64,000 nt of DNA. Origin: Paraspadella gotoi. Taxonomy: Eukaryota > Chaetognatha. Numbering within the stretch: the first letter of the stretch is position 1; every line of letters starts with the position of its first letter. Under the pieces are notes generated by a model that was not told the DNA's origin, did no database searches, and saw nothing but the letters and a program-made list of their open reading frames with translations. A program made the position numbers and the translations under genes. Shown here in pieces: positions 22,914 through 37,340 of this stretch. The DNA is taken from contig CM119269.1 of NCBI GenBank assembly GCA_051294375.1, positions 21,065,665-21,129,664 on the forward strand, written 5' to 3'.

Positions 22914-25900
22914 ACCGCCACAGGCTATTCTTTTCTGGTTTCCCTTTTTATGTTAAGTTCTTCATTTACTTCCTTTTTTTCCATTCTCGTTCAATCGTCT
23001 TTTTTTTTTACAAAGAGACAAGAATAATGAGCAATGCAAAAATCTAATTTATAAATGTAATAATATAAAAATATTTAATTCTCTCTCTCAACCATACTCT
23101 CTCAAAAAAAGAGGGGAAAAAAAGAAAAAAAATTCGTTCTGCGATGGCAGATATTATATTCTATTTGTGCACATCCCCAAAAATATCGCGACCTTACAAG
23201 ACCGTGAATTTTTCGCACCATAACTCGATTTTATGGACGCGTTTTCCCCGCGGCATCGATCGCCAATCTCCGTTTTCGTTCCCGCGCATCACCAGACATT
23301 ATTTTAAATTTCATCATTACGAATTTTCTTACGGCCCTTAAATGGTTCAGATCGCTCTTTAATTGTTTATATCAATAAGTGAATTTATCGACCGGTATTT
23401 AGGAAAATCATCTACGATTTTGCGTGAATCAACAACATTACAATCTTACCGAAATCAAATATTGGTACGTTACGTCCTCGGGCAACAAAACGAAAATGCT
23501 TTCTTTCAAATATTCAAATATTCAACTCGTTATAAATTTAATTCCTTTATCTCACTCTATAATGTTTCATTTGTTTGCATAATTACGTACATATTTTATT
23601 TATTCATTTTTTTTTAAAATTTCCCTTCCGCTAAATTTAGCGTTTTCATTTCCTGTAATCACTTCACGGTTTCAGATCCCCTTTCTTCCTTGTTTTCCTT
23701 ACCTCCTTTTCTTCTACGAGGTGAGTGTTTCCGTAACGACTTATGCAAATATGAGCAAAGCCAAAGGATGTGATGTCGAGAAAAAAAAACCCATGAAAAT
23801 CTGCTTAAAGAGGGAAAAGCGACACATAAGTCATCGTTGTCGTCGTATTCGTCCGTCGCGGATTATTCGTGCCGATGGCCGAGGGTTATTATGAATACCA
23901 ACAGACACCAACACAACAGATGTGTTGATTGATGTGTAGGTATCATTATTAATTTAAGAACGTGAAACTGCTAAGCTCGGTCCAGCCGCGGAAACTGACA
24001 CCAAAGAAAACGTTGTAGGATTTGTTCTCTTTGTCCGATTTTTATGAACAAGCTTTTAAATGATAGAAAAAAAAACTTTTTAGATTTATTAGCAACCAAT
24101 TTTGTTAGCTTTTTACAAATTCTGCATCCTAAAAATTACGTTGCAGCAACTTGTAAGTTTCTCTTGAAGACGAAATCTGGAAAATGAAAAAAAACTTTCG
24201 CAAACAAAATGCCATCAATGTTGCGACATTGTTCCTGACCGTATTCACAAACCCAGGTTCATCAAGGGGAGTCAACAAAATAGTTTTCTTCAAGGTGTGG
24301 CAAGGTGCAAGACAATTTTACAGCCAAAATGCAGGAGAACACCATGAGGTTAAAAAAATTTGATCAGGAAAAAAATCGCGTGCCCGATGCAAACGGCTTT
24401 AAAAAGAAACCTGAACTTTAGCTCGATGCTGTGGGGAGAAATATTAAGTTAACCATGGGCCCATGGCATGGGATGATACTACCTATAAAAATTAACACGA
24501 TTTGTGATTGTATTGCGCTATCAATGTAGTTTTTAATCGAAGTTGTTACAGAGCTTTGAAGTTTTATTTGTTGTCAGTTACGGTTGCTTTCCTTTTATGT
24601 ACGTAGGATTTTACACAATAACAAAGTGTAGAATATATTTAAAATATGTATTTATAGAAAAAAACGCAGAAAAAATATCTAATAATATCTAATAATAATA
24701 TATAATAACAAAAACGAAGCTTCCCTTTTGCTTCGCACCCAGTTCTTGTTCACCCAAAGGTTAAAGTAGTGCCATCTTTCGCTAATTTACTAAAATTACG
24801 AAGATAAGTAAAAGACGGAATATTACATTGTATCCATTTAAAAGAAAAATAAACTAGTCAGGAATAAATCAGTCAACGAATTGACAAATTAATCAGGCAA
24901 CTGTCACGTCAGCCATAAGGAATTCACATGGAGGCAGCGGTCAAGTTACGGAAAAATTTCCAGAATCTTCACTGACACAATGTTTCAAGCGGTTTAGTCT
25001 AACTTGAAATCCTATTTTCTTGGTCTAATATTTTCAGCCAGCTAGAATTCTGGAAGAACAACACTATTTGAGCAAAATTATATAATACCGGGAAGTAAAA
25101 GGATTGAAAACAACAAAGTGTAAAATTGTATGCACAAATTCTTTTCAAAGATATGGTTTAGCAAATTCACGATGCCCTTAATGAATATGATCAACGTTCG
25201 TTCGTTAAAGGGAATAATTTTACCGAGTAAAATTTAAACATCATTTTAAGGCATGCTGTATTTCGAGAATAAAAAGGTTTGTAATGTTAAGAAGACAAGG
25301 CCGCTTGAAGATTATCATGCTTTTGTGGGAAGACGCTAAAATTACGATTAACATTTAGTTTCCATTATAAAAACTTTCAAGCTTGAAAAAACAATAGATT
25401 TAGAAAAACTAATATCAGTTTTGATTGTTTATGAAAACTCTTAAAAAAAATTTATCAAACGAAAATAAAAAAACTGTACAAATAAAACTTAATTTTATAC
25501 ACCTGTTTTATTAAGTAAGGAACAACCATTCTTCCCAAGAAAAGAGTAAATAATAAAATTAGCACTAAGTTCATGAATGAAGATGAAGATTTTACAAATT
25601 TTATGAGATATGTTTATGTCAAGCCTAACAAAAATAAACAAACGTAAAAAAAAACAGAGTTGATAGTTTGTAAAAATTATCGACCAAAATTCATATGCAT
25701 AGACTTAGGAAAAGCAACTTTCTAATCTAACAGCGAATGAAGATGATGATAATTCTATCAAAAACTTTATAATCAAAAACCAACAAATTCGGGCTCCATT
25801 TTCCCGCGCTTTTTGTTACACAAAAATTGTAACTAGAAGTTAAAAAAATCGCTTTTAAGGCAACAAAGTTTACTTTTTCATTCGTTTCTCGGACACATCA

Positions 25901-26880
25901 ATCGCTGTTTCTTCTTCCTCTTTAATTTCTTCTCATTACCATCTTTATTACTGAGATCTGTTCGTGGCTGATGACACTTTCTGTACGTAGTCTTTCTCAT
26001 CATTTCCCAAATCCTATGCACATTTGAATTACATTTGAATCCATATTTCTATTTTTATCCCAACTGGGGATGGTATAAAGTTTTCAGCCTCACCTCTCTT
26101 TCTTTTTACTTTTTCGATCTATTCTGTCCCTCTCTCCCTCTTCACCGAGCATTTCTTCTCCACTTTTGTATGGTATGTATTAAGGCGGGCCAAAATTTAA
26201 CATTTTTTTAAAATATGAAAAAGTCTTTGGTCCTTTTACAACCAAATTGACTTATGATGTTAGATTTTGATTAAATTAATTTTCCTCATGCATGGAAGCA
26301 TTTAAATATTTAACAATATATAAGAAATACTTAAAAAATTTTTAAAGAAATTTAAATTTTTAAAAATTTATTCTGATAAAGATTAAAAAGCTAAATAAAG
26401 TTTAGTACTACAAATTTCAAAAAATTTAATGATAAATGGGCTAAAATTTAAAAAACATTTTCATCATTCATTAAATTTTATAGTTTTTGTTAATTTTTAT
26501 AGATAAATCATAAAAATTTCAAAAAGTTGTATTAATAACCTTCATCTAACTTTTTAAGCACTATCAGAATCCACTAAAAAAATTAAAATTTATTAAAAAA
26601 AATTTTTGACATTATATAGTATTCGGATAATATAAAATAGCTTCCATGCGTTTAACTATAAGATAAATCTTAATTTTTTGGGGGATTTTCACGATCTTTA
26701 ATAAACACATTAACAATATTTATACCGGACTTCTGATAATTTGTAACCTGTTCCGCCTAAGTATGTATCTATCTATGGAAATGCAGATATTTTTTTGTTT
26801 CATATTTCCTCCTTTTTCTTCAGCTCTTCTGTTACCGTTATCATCATCATAATTTTTTCCGCTTCTCACCGTTATCGACA
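22914..26880. other. Intergenic, gene-poor, AT-rich
   Basis: About 4 kb of strongly A/T-rich DNA. Open frames are few and short, with no recognisable motif. A GGGCCC palindromic patch (CCATGGGCCCATGGCATGG, about 24454) and a possible isolated donor (ACGAG|GTGAGTG, 23721) are the only points of note. Confidence 0.45.
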
Positions 26881-26886
26881 TTTATT
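26881..26886 (-). terminator. Candidate polyadenylation signal of Cav1
   Basis: AATAAA on the minus strand, 83 bases beyond the Cav1 stop codon. Confidence 0.5.
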
Positions 26887-26968
26887 TCTCTGTCCGTTCT
26901 CCATAGTCCACTGACACTCTTCCCTTCTCACTCTCACACTATCTCTCTCTCCCTCTCCCCCCCTCTTT

Positions 26969-27917
26969 TCATTTTCTAAACTTATTCATGACGCTGCCGA
27001 TGACTCCGGTCTTCTTCCTCTTGTCCAACCTCTTGCCCCGATCCTCCTCGCCCCCTGCCGCCTCGAAGTCGACGTCGAGGTTTCCGGAGATGGCCCTCCG
27101 CACTTCCGGTCCCATGTCGTGCAGCAGACGCAGCCCGGCCTGCAGCACCTCCACGGTCTTGGATGGGGCTCCGTCTCCGGCTGCGGCGCCGGGCTCGGCC
27201 CCCTCGGCCTCGGCGGCCATCTCCTGCTTGCGCTGCTTGAAGCGGCGGAAATAGTCTTGGATGAGGAACGTGGCGTAGAACTTCCCGACGGTGACGTCGT
27301 CGTCGAGTCCAGCCGGCGGCACCACCTGGTCCAGCAATTTCGTGGGCGTGCGTTTCCAGAATCTCTTGATGACGGCGCGGAGTTCGTCGTTGGCTTCGTC
27401 GATGGTGCCTGAGGTTCGACAGTGTGTGTTGGAGGCGGATGTGGGCAAAAGTAGTTTTCAAAATTAGTTTTTGAATAATAAAATGGCACAATTTTAGGTA
27501 CTAATGACGATCTTTTCGCTTTTTAAAGAAAGTAATTATTTGAATTAGGTTTTCCATCGGAAAATTAGTTTTTTTCGGACTCGATTCGATAAACGGCGAC
27601 GGGGGCCCGGGGCCGACGCAATTTCTAAATGTAATTTTTTGATGTTCTTTTTTTTTTTTATATAATAAATTTTTTAAAAAATAATCGCCCCATTGATAGA
27701 ATCTCATTCTAAAACCGACCTTCGTTGTATATTCTCAGCGAGGTTCGACAAAGAGCAAACAACGTGGCGTTGAACATCACTGTTCCGTCTGAATTGAGCG
27801 GCATGTTCATGCTGACCAGACGCTTGCAGGCGACCCGGTGGGGACAGAGATTGCCGAATCCCAGCGGCGGAGATATGCGGCGAAGCAACGTGATCACGTC
27901 CACGTGTTTTATGCGCC
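26969..27917 (-). CDS. Cav1 C-terminal exons: EF-hand/pre-IQ and IQ region
   Basis: Exon 27720-27917 encodes [20 protein letters not shown] and [20 protein letters not shown], the EF-hand/pre-IQ part. Exon 26969-27408 begins [20 protein letters not shown], continues [10 protein letters not shown], and then the calmodulin-binding IQ segment [20 protein letters not shown]. An Ala/Glu/Pro-rich stretch and a basic end ([17 protein letters not shown]) precede the stop at 26969-26971. Calmodulin on the IQ motif mediates Ca2+-dependent inactivation and facilitation in this family. The donor of the first exon is GAAG|GTCGGT. Confidence 0.93.
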
Positions 27918-30900
27918 CTGCGAGGAGAAAATCATTTCCGAACTAATTCCAGTTTTTTTGGCAAAACTTTAAAAAAAAAAAAGGCGAAAAAAAAATCAAT
28001 GAAAACGATATATATAAGCTGCATCACGATATAAGCCTGTCTTGCGGCGACGACAACAACAACAACGACAACAACCGTGACAATGAAACTGACATTTGAC
28101 CAAGGTCAAGTTCCTGACCTTAAATCAACCTTACCTTTACTATTGTTTAGCGTTTTCCCTTATTTCTTACCATTGTTTTGTCTTTTACCTTACCTCGTTT
28201 TTGAATGATTTCGATCATTGCATGTCTTATCCTTGTCAGATCCCAAAGTCTGTACTATGTTCGAAAAATTGAACATGCATATCTTAGATATTTTTGAACT
28301 ACGTAGGTAGATCATACCACAGTACGTATTTTATTATAAATTTCGTAATAAATTAAAATTTAAATTTTCTGCGAGACTGGTTTTCCCTCATGATTGAAAT
28401 TCTACAGGCACATCTGATCAATGGCTCCACTGCGAAACAGACCTTTGGCTTCGGGGTCGTACTCGGACCAGAGCCTGACGAACTCGTCGAGGTGGTGTGG
28501 CCCCAGGATGCTCCAGTCCCTCGTCAAGTAGTCGAAGTTGTCCATGATGACGGCGACGAAGAGATTCATGACGAGAAAGGCGCAGAGGACGTAGAAGGAA
28601 ATGAAGTAGGGGAAGGCGAAGTTTGTGCCGCAGACTTGATCGGGGCTGGGGTAGGGGGGGGGGAATGAGGAAAAGCGGGAATTAGATCGAAAAGTAGTTC
28701 GGTTTTTTTTTATTACTCGATCTTGAAATTCGACGTAAAATTTCATGAAATCATCGAACACTGAATATATTTCTATGAATATTTGAAAATTACTTGTTTC
28801 ACTATTTTTTATTTTTTTATTTTAATATTTTTATGAAGGATTTAGTGTTTAATTTATATTATTTATTCAAACATATATTGCTTTCTTTTTAAATTTTTTT
28901 TTTTTTTAATCTAATAATTCAATTTCTATATTTTCCGAAAAAAAACTATTAACCACGATGTGTTTAGGTTTTTTTACTTGAACCCGTTTCATTTTTTTTT
29001 AATATATACCTGTTATCCGATTCAGGATCACAGAGCGCGCTGTCGCTTTTCGTTGCGTCCATCATGATATTTTGCCAGGCCTCGCCAGTTGCTGACCGAA
29101 AAAGGATCATGACCGCCTACGTGATAAAAAAGAGGGAAGTGGGTGAGACAAGGGGATCGGGATGAGATAGGGATGAGATAGGGATGAGTATAGATGAAAA
29201 AGGAGAAGAAAGATGTGGGGGGAAAAGGGGAAAGAATAGAGGGGAATCAGAAGGTGGGGTATCTTCTCTTCCACCGGGGATCTGAAACGCGCGTGACTTT
29301 TGCGAGAAAAAAAATAAATTAACTTTTGAACTAAATAGATTCAAGACGCGAACGACGAAAACATTAAAATCATCCTTTCGATGATTCAATAACAGATATA
29401 TATCTCCCAGCTTCACTAATGACCATTTATGTTTGTCTTTTTCTTGTCATTTAGTTTCTTCCCTTTGAATTTTAAGAAAAATATTACTATTTTGTCTGAT
29501 AATATAATATAAAAAATCATAAAATCGTAAAGGAATACCGAGGTCGACAAGGAAATTCTATTATAAACACAAAAAAAAGGCATAACGTTTGAAATAATAC
29601 TTTTTAAAAAAAGGGGAAAAAAATTTTTCGAAAGTCGATGGGCTTAGTTCATCTCTTCTCGATTCACAGGTCGAAAAGCGATGAAAAGATCCATGAATGA
29701 AAAGTCGGATACAATTTCAGTCGAACGAGATTGATGACCTTTTTTTTCTCTTCGATTGTATGAAGCCCATTGTTTCAGCTTTTTACTTCTTATTCTCTCC
29801 CCCCCCCCTCTCATTTTTACTCGGTCGCTCGATGAAGCTTTTTCGTATCTTCGATGTGGCCGGCTCTCCGGCTGATTTCAGTCTTTTTTCAGTCGCTCGT
29901 GACGCGTTTATGTTTTGTTTATTTATTTCGTTAATTCTTCATTCGCCTTTTGGTTTTTTGTTTGTTTTTTTTTACTTGGATTTTGCTTTTTTTCTCTTCT
30001 TGCTCTTTTCACTACGAGAAGTAGAACCCAGTTGACATCTTCGATGTCTCTAAGGCTCTAACACACCCCGACTCACGTGCGGAAAAGTCCTGAAGTTGTT
30101 GTTTCTGTGAATAGCCCTCTCGTTGTCGTAGACGATCTTGCCGAACATCTGCATCCCGACGACGGCGTAGATGAAGAACATGAGGACCATTAGAAGAGCA
30201 ACGTAGGGCAGAGCTTGGAACGACTTGATGAAGGTCCACAGCAAAGTTCGAATGCCCTCTCCCCGACTCAAGAGTTTGATGAGGCGCATGACACGGAAAA
30301 GCCTGTAGGGGAAGAAGAAGATGATGGAATGGAGGAAGGAATGAATGATTAAATAAATAATCAATCAATCAATCAATCAGTCAATAAATCAATCAATCAA
30401 TAAATAAATCAATAAATAAAGAAATCAATAAATAATTTTTTTTAAAATCAATCAATCAATCAATCAATAAAGCTAAAAGATGCATTGCAATCTTTCGTAT
30501 AATATACACACTTTGCACAGCACATAAATTCATTCAGTTTATGAATTTGTAAACAGTCAACATAAGGACGAGGTGGGCGAGAAAAAAAAAACGAAAGTAA
30601 AGTAATAAAAGACGACAACGACGACTACGAAGATAACAACGACGACTACGACAACGGCCGCTTTGGATGACCTGAAAAAGTTGATGGAGATGACGTTGCC
30701 TCCTCCTTCTCCGCCCAACTTGCTGAAGAAGATGTCGACGAAGCTGCCGACGACGATGATGAAGTCGAAGGCGTTCCACGGATCCCCGAAGTAATTCTTG
30801 AAGCGGAAGGCGATGATCTTGAGGATCGCCTCCACGGTGAAGGCCGCCGAGAAGATGATGTTCAGCTTATCCAGCACGGACTCGTAATCCGCCGGCTGAC

Positions 30901-31259
30901 AGTAGAACTTGAGGGCCAGACTGATCGTGTTCAGCATGATCAGCACGAAGATGCAATACTCGAACGGACGCGAGGTCACGAACCACCAGACTTTGTACTG
31001 GCACTTGTCCTTGGGGATGTAGCGGTGGACGGGTTTGGCCTGTCGAGGTGGTATATGGTATATGTTAGCCTTATGTAGTTGGAATGAAATGAGGGAGAAA
31101 CAGAGAAAAAGAGGAAGAGAGAAATGAAGAGAGAGAAAGAAAGAAAGAAAGATAGAAAGAAGGAAAGAAAGAGAGAAAGAAGGAAGAAAGAAAGAAAGAA
31201 GGAAAGAAATATGGAAAGAAAGATGAAAAGAAAGAAAGAAAGAAAGAAAGAATGAAAAA

Positions 31260-31355
<96 letters not shown>

Positions 31356-34300
31356 CACCTACCAATAACGCGAACTCGATACACTTTCTCTGATTCTTGT
31401 CCAACTCGCAATTCTTGTATTCGTTTTCTCCCTCGTTCTGAAACGTGACGATGACGAAACCGACGAAGATGTTGACCATAAAAAAGGCGATGATGATGAT
31501 GTAGATGATGTAGAAGATGGACACGATGGGCTTGTTGTTGTAAATGGGCCCGTGATCCTCGGAAGCGGTGTCGATGGAGAGCCAGAGGAGGTCGGGCCAA
31601 CCCTCGAAGGTGGCGACGGTGAAGAGAGTCAAGAGTCCGTTGGAGACGTCGTCGAAGTTGAAAGGGTTTCGCTCCCACAGCCGATCTTCCACCACGGGGT
31701 GGCTGATGTCGCCGTCCGGGTAGGTGATGAATTGCCCTGCGGGGAGACCGAAGAAGGGTGAAATGAAAGAATCGAATTCATCTCACATCTTCGTCTTAAC
31801 TCGGTACAAGCTTCACGCCTTTTTCGTATTACCCGAATCAAAACTACCAATTGGGCCCTGCTCTGAAATCCTGATGAAACGTATTCATTAAGCATCAAAA
31901 ATGACGACGTTTAAACGCAGTTTTATCAACGCTCACCGTTGCACTCCTTGGGTGTGCTCTTGGACTGATCCGTGCAACTGAAAAACCTTCCCTTGAAAAG
32001 CTGGACCCCGATGACGGCGAACATGAATTGGAGCAGAAAGGTGACGAGCATTATGTTGCCGATCGTCTTGACGGCGACGATGGCGCACTGGACGACGCGC
32101 TTCAGGCCCTTGGCCCGGTTGATGGCGCGGAGCGGGCGTAGCACACGCAGCACCCTGATTGAGAGAGTTGAGGGAAGAGTTGAGACGATGGATTCGGGGT
32201 TTTAAGTGAATTTGTCTGTTTTTTTGTTTTTTTATTATTATTATTATTATTTTTTACAGCCGTCTCACAAATCAGATATTTTATCGTTTGGGGTTTTTAT
32301 TTGAGGTCTTGAGTTGAGCAGTTTATTTGGGGGGGGGGCGGGCAGGGGGATGGCGGGGTGCGTTTTGACATCCGAAAGTATTTGAACGTTTAAATAATTA
32401 TGAGTCGGTGATTGGAAAATCGTAAACGAGAGGGAAACGCACTAATTTTTTTTTTTGTTAAACAGAGACGCTTAAAAATTTAACTTTTTTTGTTTTTGAT
32501 TTCGATGGGCAATTTAAAGCGAAATTATACTTTGATTATTATTGCGTAATTTATAGTATTAATTAATATCGAATCTGTACATTTTTGACGAAACAAAAAT
32601 CTGACCAAAATTTTTTTTTTTCTTTTACCACCAAAATATTCAGGAAAGTGTGAGTGTTAGAGGAGGATTGTTGTGGGCGATTCTAACATGAGAAAGCGAT
32701 GAAACGCCATCTTAAATCAAACGTAAAAAAAAAATGAGGGCGTCGTACCTGAGAATTTTGACGACTGAGATGGCCTCGCTTTGAAGGCCGAAGGAAAGTA
32801 GCGAGACGCCGACGACTAGAATGTCGAGAAGATTGAAACCCGACCTCATGAAGGCCCCCTTGTGGAAGAGAAGGCCGTAGGAGATGACCTGCAAGGAGAA
32901 CGGAATCCACCGGGTTAGAAATATTGCAACTTTCGGATTGCTCTTTCGTTTTCTTCTGCTAAGATGATTTAAATAACGAGTTAAAAAAAAAACTACTCCA
33001 TCTACGAGCCGCCGGGCACTACCATAAACAACTTCTTTTTTTTTCATGGATTGGTTTAAAAAAAAAAAAAATCGCCAAAATACGGATCTAGTTTCGATCA
33101 ATCTCAATTCGTTACGGACAAAAAATACGACGTCTACTTTGTTTGTTTTTCTTCTTTCGGCGTCGCCCTTTTTGCTTTTATTCTTTTCGAGTTCGACAAC
33201 GAAAGTTTCGTTTGACGGAGAAGACTTTTTGGGCGAACATTTGACAGCGCATAATTGGGGTGAGTTCATCTCGAACTGACCTTGATGACGATTTCGACGG
33301 TGAAGATGGAGGTGAAGACGTAGTCGAAGTAGTTGAGGTAGACGTTTCTCGGAGAGTCGGCGCGGAGAGGGTCTTCGGCGGCGAGCATCCCCGAGGAGAT
33401 CATGATGCAGGCGAGGATGACGTTACCGAAGATCGAGTGAGTGCAGAAAGCGTGACAGAATTTCCTGAGTAGAGAATTGAGATCGGGAAAGGGCGAATGG
33501 TGAAGTGAAGCAAATTTTATTGTAAAAGAAAGAGAATTCTTTGTCATTGGATGATCGGGCTATTAGTTAAAAATAACTGATGGATAACTAATCCCTCAGA
33601 TCTTTAAAGATATGATATAATAATTATCTAATAGCCATTCGTTAAATTAACTTGGAACAGGATTTATTTTAATCATTAATAATCCTTAAGGTTAATTCTA
33701 GTCAATCGTCACTCTTACGAGTCTTTGAACCTTTTTAAAGATATTTTAGATTAGTAGCCATAATGTGGTATTCCTTTCATTTCGTTGTGTTTTGGTGTTT
33801 TAGCGAAAACTCTAAACTTTGTTTTCGCTAAAGATATTTTAGGAAAAAAATTCGATATTGTGACCAATTAAAGTTAGACCGCGGCAAGGTAACTTTAAAA
33901 ACAAATTAAATCAAAAATTTAATTTCAACCAATTAACGATAGACTTCCTCCAGTTCTCAGCTCACCTGAATTTGTTCTGCGGCCCGAAGATAAAGAAAGA
34001 AGATGCGTCGGGAATGGGCGGCCCTTTGTTAGGATTCTCTTCCTCGTCCTGTTTGTCCGCTTCCTCTTCCGGTTCCGGTTCCATGAATTTCCAGAAAGTG
34101 TCCTCCTCGGCGATGGTCCCGGTGATCTCGACGCTGCACTCCTCGTCGCCCGGAACGTGAGTCTCTTTCGGTTTCTTCTCCTCCTCCGGGGTCAGGGACC
34201 TTTTCTTGTCGCCCTCCTTGAAGAGGGGAACGGATTGAGGGGGGGGGAACGTTCGGGGGGGGGTGGGGGAAAGAGACGTTTGAGATCGTTGACGGAGCGA

Positions 34301-37255
34301 TCGAAGGAGTTTTCCGCAGAACTGACTCTTTCGACTTGGAGTTTTGGACCAGTTAGTTACGAAAGGAAAATATCAAGCGTTTTTTCTGGTTTACATATTT
34401 CTCTTTTATTTCTCTTTTATTTCTCTTGTATTTTGGTTACAAAGTAGCAGAGAATTTATTTGCATTAAACAACTAGTTTTTCATAATTATTTGGACATGT
34501 TTCGGTCCTTGATTCGGACCTTCGTCAGATACAAACTTGTATTTTTTAACTCAGACCTGCTCACTAACGTTTAAATAAAAGTAACCATAATTATTCATAA
34601 TGGTCATTTCGTTTTCTTTCTTCTCAAAATTACATTCGCGAGTTCATCGAGAAAGTCTTGGGATCGATCCCTTCAATAAATCCTCGTAAATCAACAACAA
34701 CAACAAAAAAAACAACAACGACGACGACCGCCTCTTCTCCTTCACGTATTACGTTTTCTTCGTTATTGTCGTCTTCTTATTCGTCGTCGTCGTCTTCGGC
34801 GTTTTAAATTTTTCGTTATTCCCATTTTAACGTCGTGTCACCCTTTAACTCTTTGTAAGAAGACAACAACATCCCTTTTTATTTCAGCCCCTAAACCCCT
34901 CTCCCTTCTAACAACGCCCCTCCGCCCCCCCCCTCCCCCCCCAAAACCCACCTTAGGCTCCTCGTCCTCGTCCGGCTCGTCGCTGAGGTTGTCGACGGCG
35001 ATGGCCAAGAAGACGTTGAGCAAGATGAAGTTGCCGCAGATGAAGAGGACGATGAAGTAGATGCAGGCGATGACGCCCGTCGTCTTGATGCCGCCGTAAG
35101 AATTGATGCCGTCGTACATGACGGCGTTCCAATCCTCGCCCGTCAGGATTTGGAAGACGGTCAGCAGAGAGATCCAAAAGTTGTCGAAGTTGCCGCGAGG
35201 CTTTTCCGAGGTTTCGTCGTAGGAAAATCGGCCGCCAAAGACCTGAAAGGGAATGGGGAACGATGGAGGAATAGTTTCGTTGGCAAACCTACGTTTTTTT
35301 AAACAAAATTACAAAAATGAATTTAATTATAAACAAAGTCAAAATTAAAGCGGGTCTAACTTAAAGAATTTGGTTTATTCCATCAGCTATGCAATGCATA
35401 TATGCGTGGAAGGGAGACCGTTCTTTTTTGATTGACAAATCTGATTACCCATCATTTTATTCGTCACAACCAAAAAACCAGAGACTGAACCCAAGTTCGT
35501 CGGGTCATGACATATCGTTATTAAGCACAATGCGCACTATCACTACCTTGATAACAGATAAACTCTGCTTCTATTTTTTTGTCTTTTCAACGACGACGAC
35601 GACAATTTAACAACGACCAAAAAAAAGTGTCTTTTACCTGCATCCCCAACAGAGCAAAGATCATCATGAAGAGGAAGAGGAGGAGCAGCAATGAAGCAAT
35701 GGATTGCATCGATCCCAGCAACGATGAAACCAACGCCCTCAACGAAGACCAGTACTTAGTGATCTTAAAGATTCGCAGCAGACGCACGCAACGCAGCACC
35801 GACATTCCCAGCGGCGGCATGAGCTCCAAATGCAGCAGCACAACCTCCAGTATCGAGCTGATCACGACGAAGCTATCGAACCGGTTGAACAACGACATAA
35901 AGTAGGCGGAGAATCCGAAGGCGTACAACTTGAGCAGACCCTCCATGGTGAAGAGAACGAGGAAGACCAGGTTGGCCATGTCCTGGAATGTGTCGAGCCA
36001 CGCCGGCTGCCCGTAGTGTTCCGACGTGAGCACGCAGGTGTTGAGGAAGACGAGGATGATGATGCCCCAGTAGAAGAGCTGCGACTTGACCAGATGACGA
36101 ATCTGTCGCTTCAGATTGCGATTGACCTTTTGCAGCTGCTTCTTTTTCTGGATGAACCAGAGGAACTTTTTCTTCTTCTGTCCTCCCTCGCCTCCTTCTC
36201 CCTCCAAATGCTCCTCTTCCTCCTTGGCCAAATCTTTCTTCTCCTTCTGCATCCGCTCCAAGTCTTTGGCGTCCGGCTCCAGATCTTCCGCGTGGGTGAT
36301 CCACTCCATGTATCCTTGGAGACTCGCCTCGATCTGTTGGCGCACCTTGGACTTTTTTGGAACTTCCGCGAGCCTTGGCCTTTTCTCCCCTTTTGGAGAA
36401 TTCTCTCCGAGAGGACGCCGAGGACGAGATTGAGACAGAAGGAGCCGATGATGATGAGGGTCACGAAGTAGATCCACGGCCAACTGCTGCCCACAGCGTC
36501 GTTCATGTAGTACCTGGGGTTGGGGAGAGAACCTACTTAGTAAGTCTTATTTTCTGAATGACTTGAAAACAGGAAAATGATAATTAAATATTGTATATAA
36601 ATATTACCAGGCAATTCTTAGTGTGGGGTTTTTTGTTTGATTTCCGGATATATTGTGAAATTAAACAAGTAAGCTACCCAGTTACAGGAAATTGATATTA
36701 AAATTCCTAATCAAATTGACCATAAGTGAGTCAAGAAAAGTCATGGGAACAGAAAGCGCAATCGTCTCTCACATGGTGTCCGTCCATCCCTCCATGGTGA
36801 CGCAGACAAAGACGGTGAGCATCGCGAGACCAAAATTGTCAAAGTTGGTGATGCCGGAATTGGGTCCGTCCCAGTATTCGTCGCAGAACTCGCCCGGTTC
36901 GCAATCGTAGCCCTGACCGCAAGGAGTTTGCGGCTCCACCTGCTCCCGACGCACGGAGATGCCGTCAGTCGCGTTGCGCCAACAGGTTTTGTGGAGCTTG
37001 CCTGGGAAAGTAGAATGTAAAAAGTTCTTTTTTGAGAGAAAGAAAATCTTGTGTTTTTAAAAAAGGTCGTAGAAAAATTACAACAAAAGTTACGTGTGAG
37101 TTTTTTAAATGTCAGAATAAAAGTCAATAAAAAACAAAAGTCACTACCATAGTAGTAGGACCAAAGTAAAAAAAAATTCGTTTTTATTGAAATTCTACGT
37201 ATATGTTGATGTACTTCTTTGGCATTCGTCCATCTTCTCTCTCTCTTCTCTCTCT

Positions 37256-37340
<85 letters not shown>

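Noticed and set aside
31071-31362. Phe/Ser/Leu-rich frames running out of the Cav1 repeat III exon
   Set aside because: Translation of the GAAA repeat inside the intron. The donor TTATTG|GTAGGT at 31363 ends the exon and joins [10 protein letters not shown] exactly as the family requires.
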